A DNA stretch of 64,000 bases from Pontibacter indicus. Its GTDB lineage: Bacteria > Bacteroidota > Bacteroidia > Cytophagales > Hymenobacteraceae. The stretch lies in assembly GCF_900156345.1 (NCBI RefSeq), contig NZ_FTPP01000002.1, forward strand, positions 744,001 through 808,000. The letters run 5' to 3'. The notes below the pieces were generated by a model. That model had not been told where the DNA came from. It did no database searches and saw only the letters and a list, made by a program, of their open reading frames with translations. Within the stretch, counting starts at the first letter, position 1. Each line of letters starts with the position of its first letter. Shown one piece after another: positions 63,180-64,000 of the stretch. The position numbers were made by a program, and so were the translations under genes.

Positions 63180-64000
63180 ATGGCTTTAAAGAAGTTAAGA
63201 CCAACAACACCAGGTCAAAGATTCCGCGTAGCGCCGGCGTTCGATGAGATCACGACAGCTACTCCAGAGAAATCTTTGTTGGCACCGAGTAAAAAATCTG
63301 GTGGACGCAATAACTCAGGTAAAATGACTATGCGCTATTTGGGCGGTGGTCATAAGCAAAAGTACAGAGTGATAGACTTCAAGCGTACGAAGTACGGCGT
63401 ACCGGCTACCGTGAAGACTATTGAGTACGATCCAAACAGAACAGCGCGCATCGCCCTGCTTTACTATGCAGATGGTGAGAAGAGCTATATCATTGCTCCA
63501 TCTGGCATACAGGTAGGAACAGTGCTAGTTTCTGGTCCTGGTGTAGCTCCTGAAGTAGGCAACTGCCTGCCATTATCTGATATTCCACTAGGTACTATCG
63601 TGCATAACATCGAGTTGCAGCCTGGCCAAGGCGCTACTCTTGCAAGAAGTGCGGGTTCTTACGCACAGCTAGTAGCAAGAGAGTCTCGTTATGCAACAAT
63701 TAAACTACCATCAGGTGAACTCAGAATGGTGCTGGTAAACTGCTTCGCAACTGTAGGTGCAGTTTCGAATTCAGACCATATGAACGTGAAGATTGGTAAA
63801 GCTGGTCGTAACAGATGGTTGGGTAAGCGTCCAAGAGTACGTGGTGTAGCGATGAACCCTGTCGATCACCCTATGGGTGGTGGTGAAGGTAAGTCTTCAG
63901 GTGGTCACCCACGTTCACGCAAAGGCTTACTGGCTAAAGGTCTGAAGACTCGCAGCAAGAAGAAGCATTCTGAGAAACTTATAGTTAATAGAGGAAAGAA
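63180..64000 (+). CDS. rplB: 50S ribosomal protein L2 (cut by window end)
   Basis: The frame opens at ATG 63180 and gives 273 codons up to the window edge, nearly the full family length of about 274-276. [16 protein letters not shown] is at the start, with [15 protein letters not shown], the peptidyl-transferase segment [18 protein letters not shown] and the basic ending [10 protein letters not shown]. Only the last one or two codons and the stop are missing. Confidence 0.97.
   Translation, partial: MALKKLRPTTPGQRFRVAPAFDEITTATPEKSLLAPSKKSGGRNNSGKMTMRYLGGGHKQKYRVIDFKRTKYGVPATVKTIEYDPNRTARIALLYYADGEKSYIIAPSGIQVGTVLVSGPGVAPEVGNCLPLSDIPLGTIVHNIELQPGQGATLARSAGSYAQLVARESRYATIKLPSGELRMVLVNCFATVGAVSNSDHMNVKIGKAGRNRWLGKRPRVRGVAMNPVDHPMGGGEGKSSGGHPRSRKGLLAKGLKTRSKKKHSEKLIVNRGK

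Noticed and set aside
1..64000. CRISPR arrays, insertion sequences, prophage or integron structures
   Set aside because: I found no regular spaced repeats, transposase, integrase or phage genes, and no tRNA-adjacent attachment-site duplication.

Overview
The window looks like chromosomal DNA of a Bacteroidota bacterium of the Cytophagales, most likely Hymenobacteraceae and close to Pontibacter. This is inferred from gene content (BtuB/BtuG-type B12 uptake, DUF4397 and LES-type lipoproteins, a two-component-propeller histidine kinase, DUF3467 after rpoC), from promoters of the Bacteroidota form TTTG-N19-TAnnTTTG, and from the general lack of strong Shine-Dalgarno sites. No rRNA, insertion sequence, prophage or CRISPR array is visible.

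Region 1 (1-13.2 kb): a partial acyl-CoA dehydrogenase on the minus strand; then on the plus strand a CpsB/YwqE-type PHP phosphatase, an SDR epimerase, a TPR protein overlapping a ComA-type phosphosulfolactate synthase, a PopT/DUF368 lipid carrier transporter, aroE and a DUF1232 membrane protein. Next comes an ECF sigma factor gene that overlaps a gene joining an inner-membrane anchor to an outer-membrane barrel domain, followed by small lipoproteins. Two promoters there share the same sequence and spacing, which suggests one sigma regulon. uvrB closes this part.

Region 2 (13.2-31.7 kb): an M28 peptidase, a B12-binding radical SAM protein, a candidate small RNA, several small hydrophilic or lipoprotein genes, a cobalamin riboswitch with btuB and a btuG-like gene, a 3-methyladenine glycosylase, an MG2/TonB-plug hybrid protein, a THUMP-like methyltransferase, a DUF4397 lipoprotein, ahcY and a GT2 glycosyltransferase.

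Region 3 (31.7-44.4 kb): a propeller histidine kinase with its LytTR response regulator, a fused double glycosyltransferase, an ECF sigma factor with a zinc-finger anti-sigma-like protein, gmk-nadD, pyrH-frr, a biotin carrier protein and a large M1 aminopeptidase.

Region 4 (44.4-64 kb): the conserved translation and transcription block. Its order is tRNA-Tyr, tRNA-Gly, tRNA-Thr, tuf, tRNA-Trp, secE, nusG, rplK, rplA, rplJ, rplL, rpoB, rpoC, DUF3467, rpsL, rpsG, fusA, rpsJ, then a terminator and a new promoter, then rplC, rplD, rplW and rplB (cut by the window end).

The most striking unexplained signal is a short word, GGTATAG (usually AGGTATAG) or its complement. By hand count it occurs about 74 times in the first 44.4 kb, inside and between genes and on both strands, where about 5 would be expected by chance. 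It is nearly absent from the ribosomal/RNA polymerase block. One inverted pair of the word forms the stem of an intrinsic terminator.
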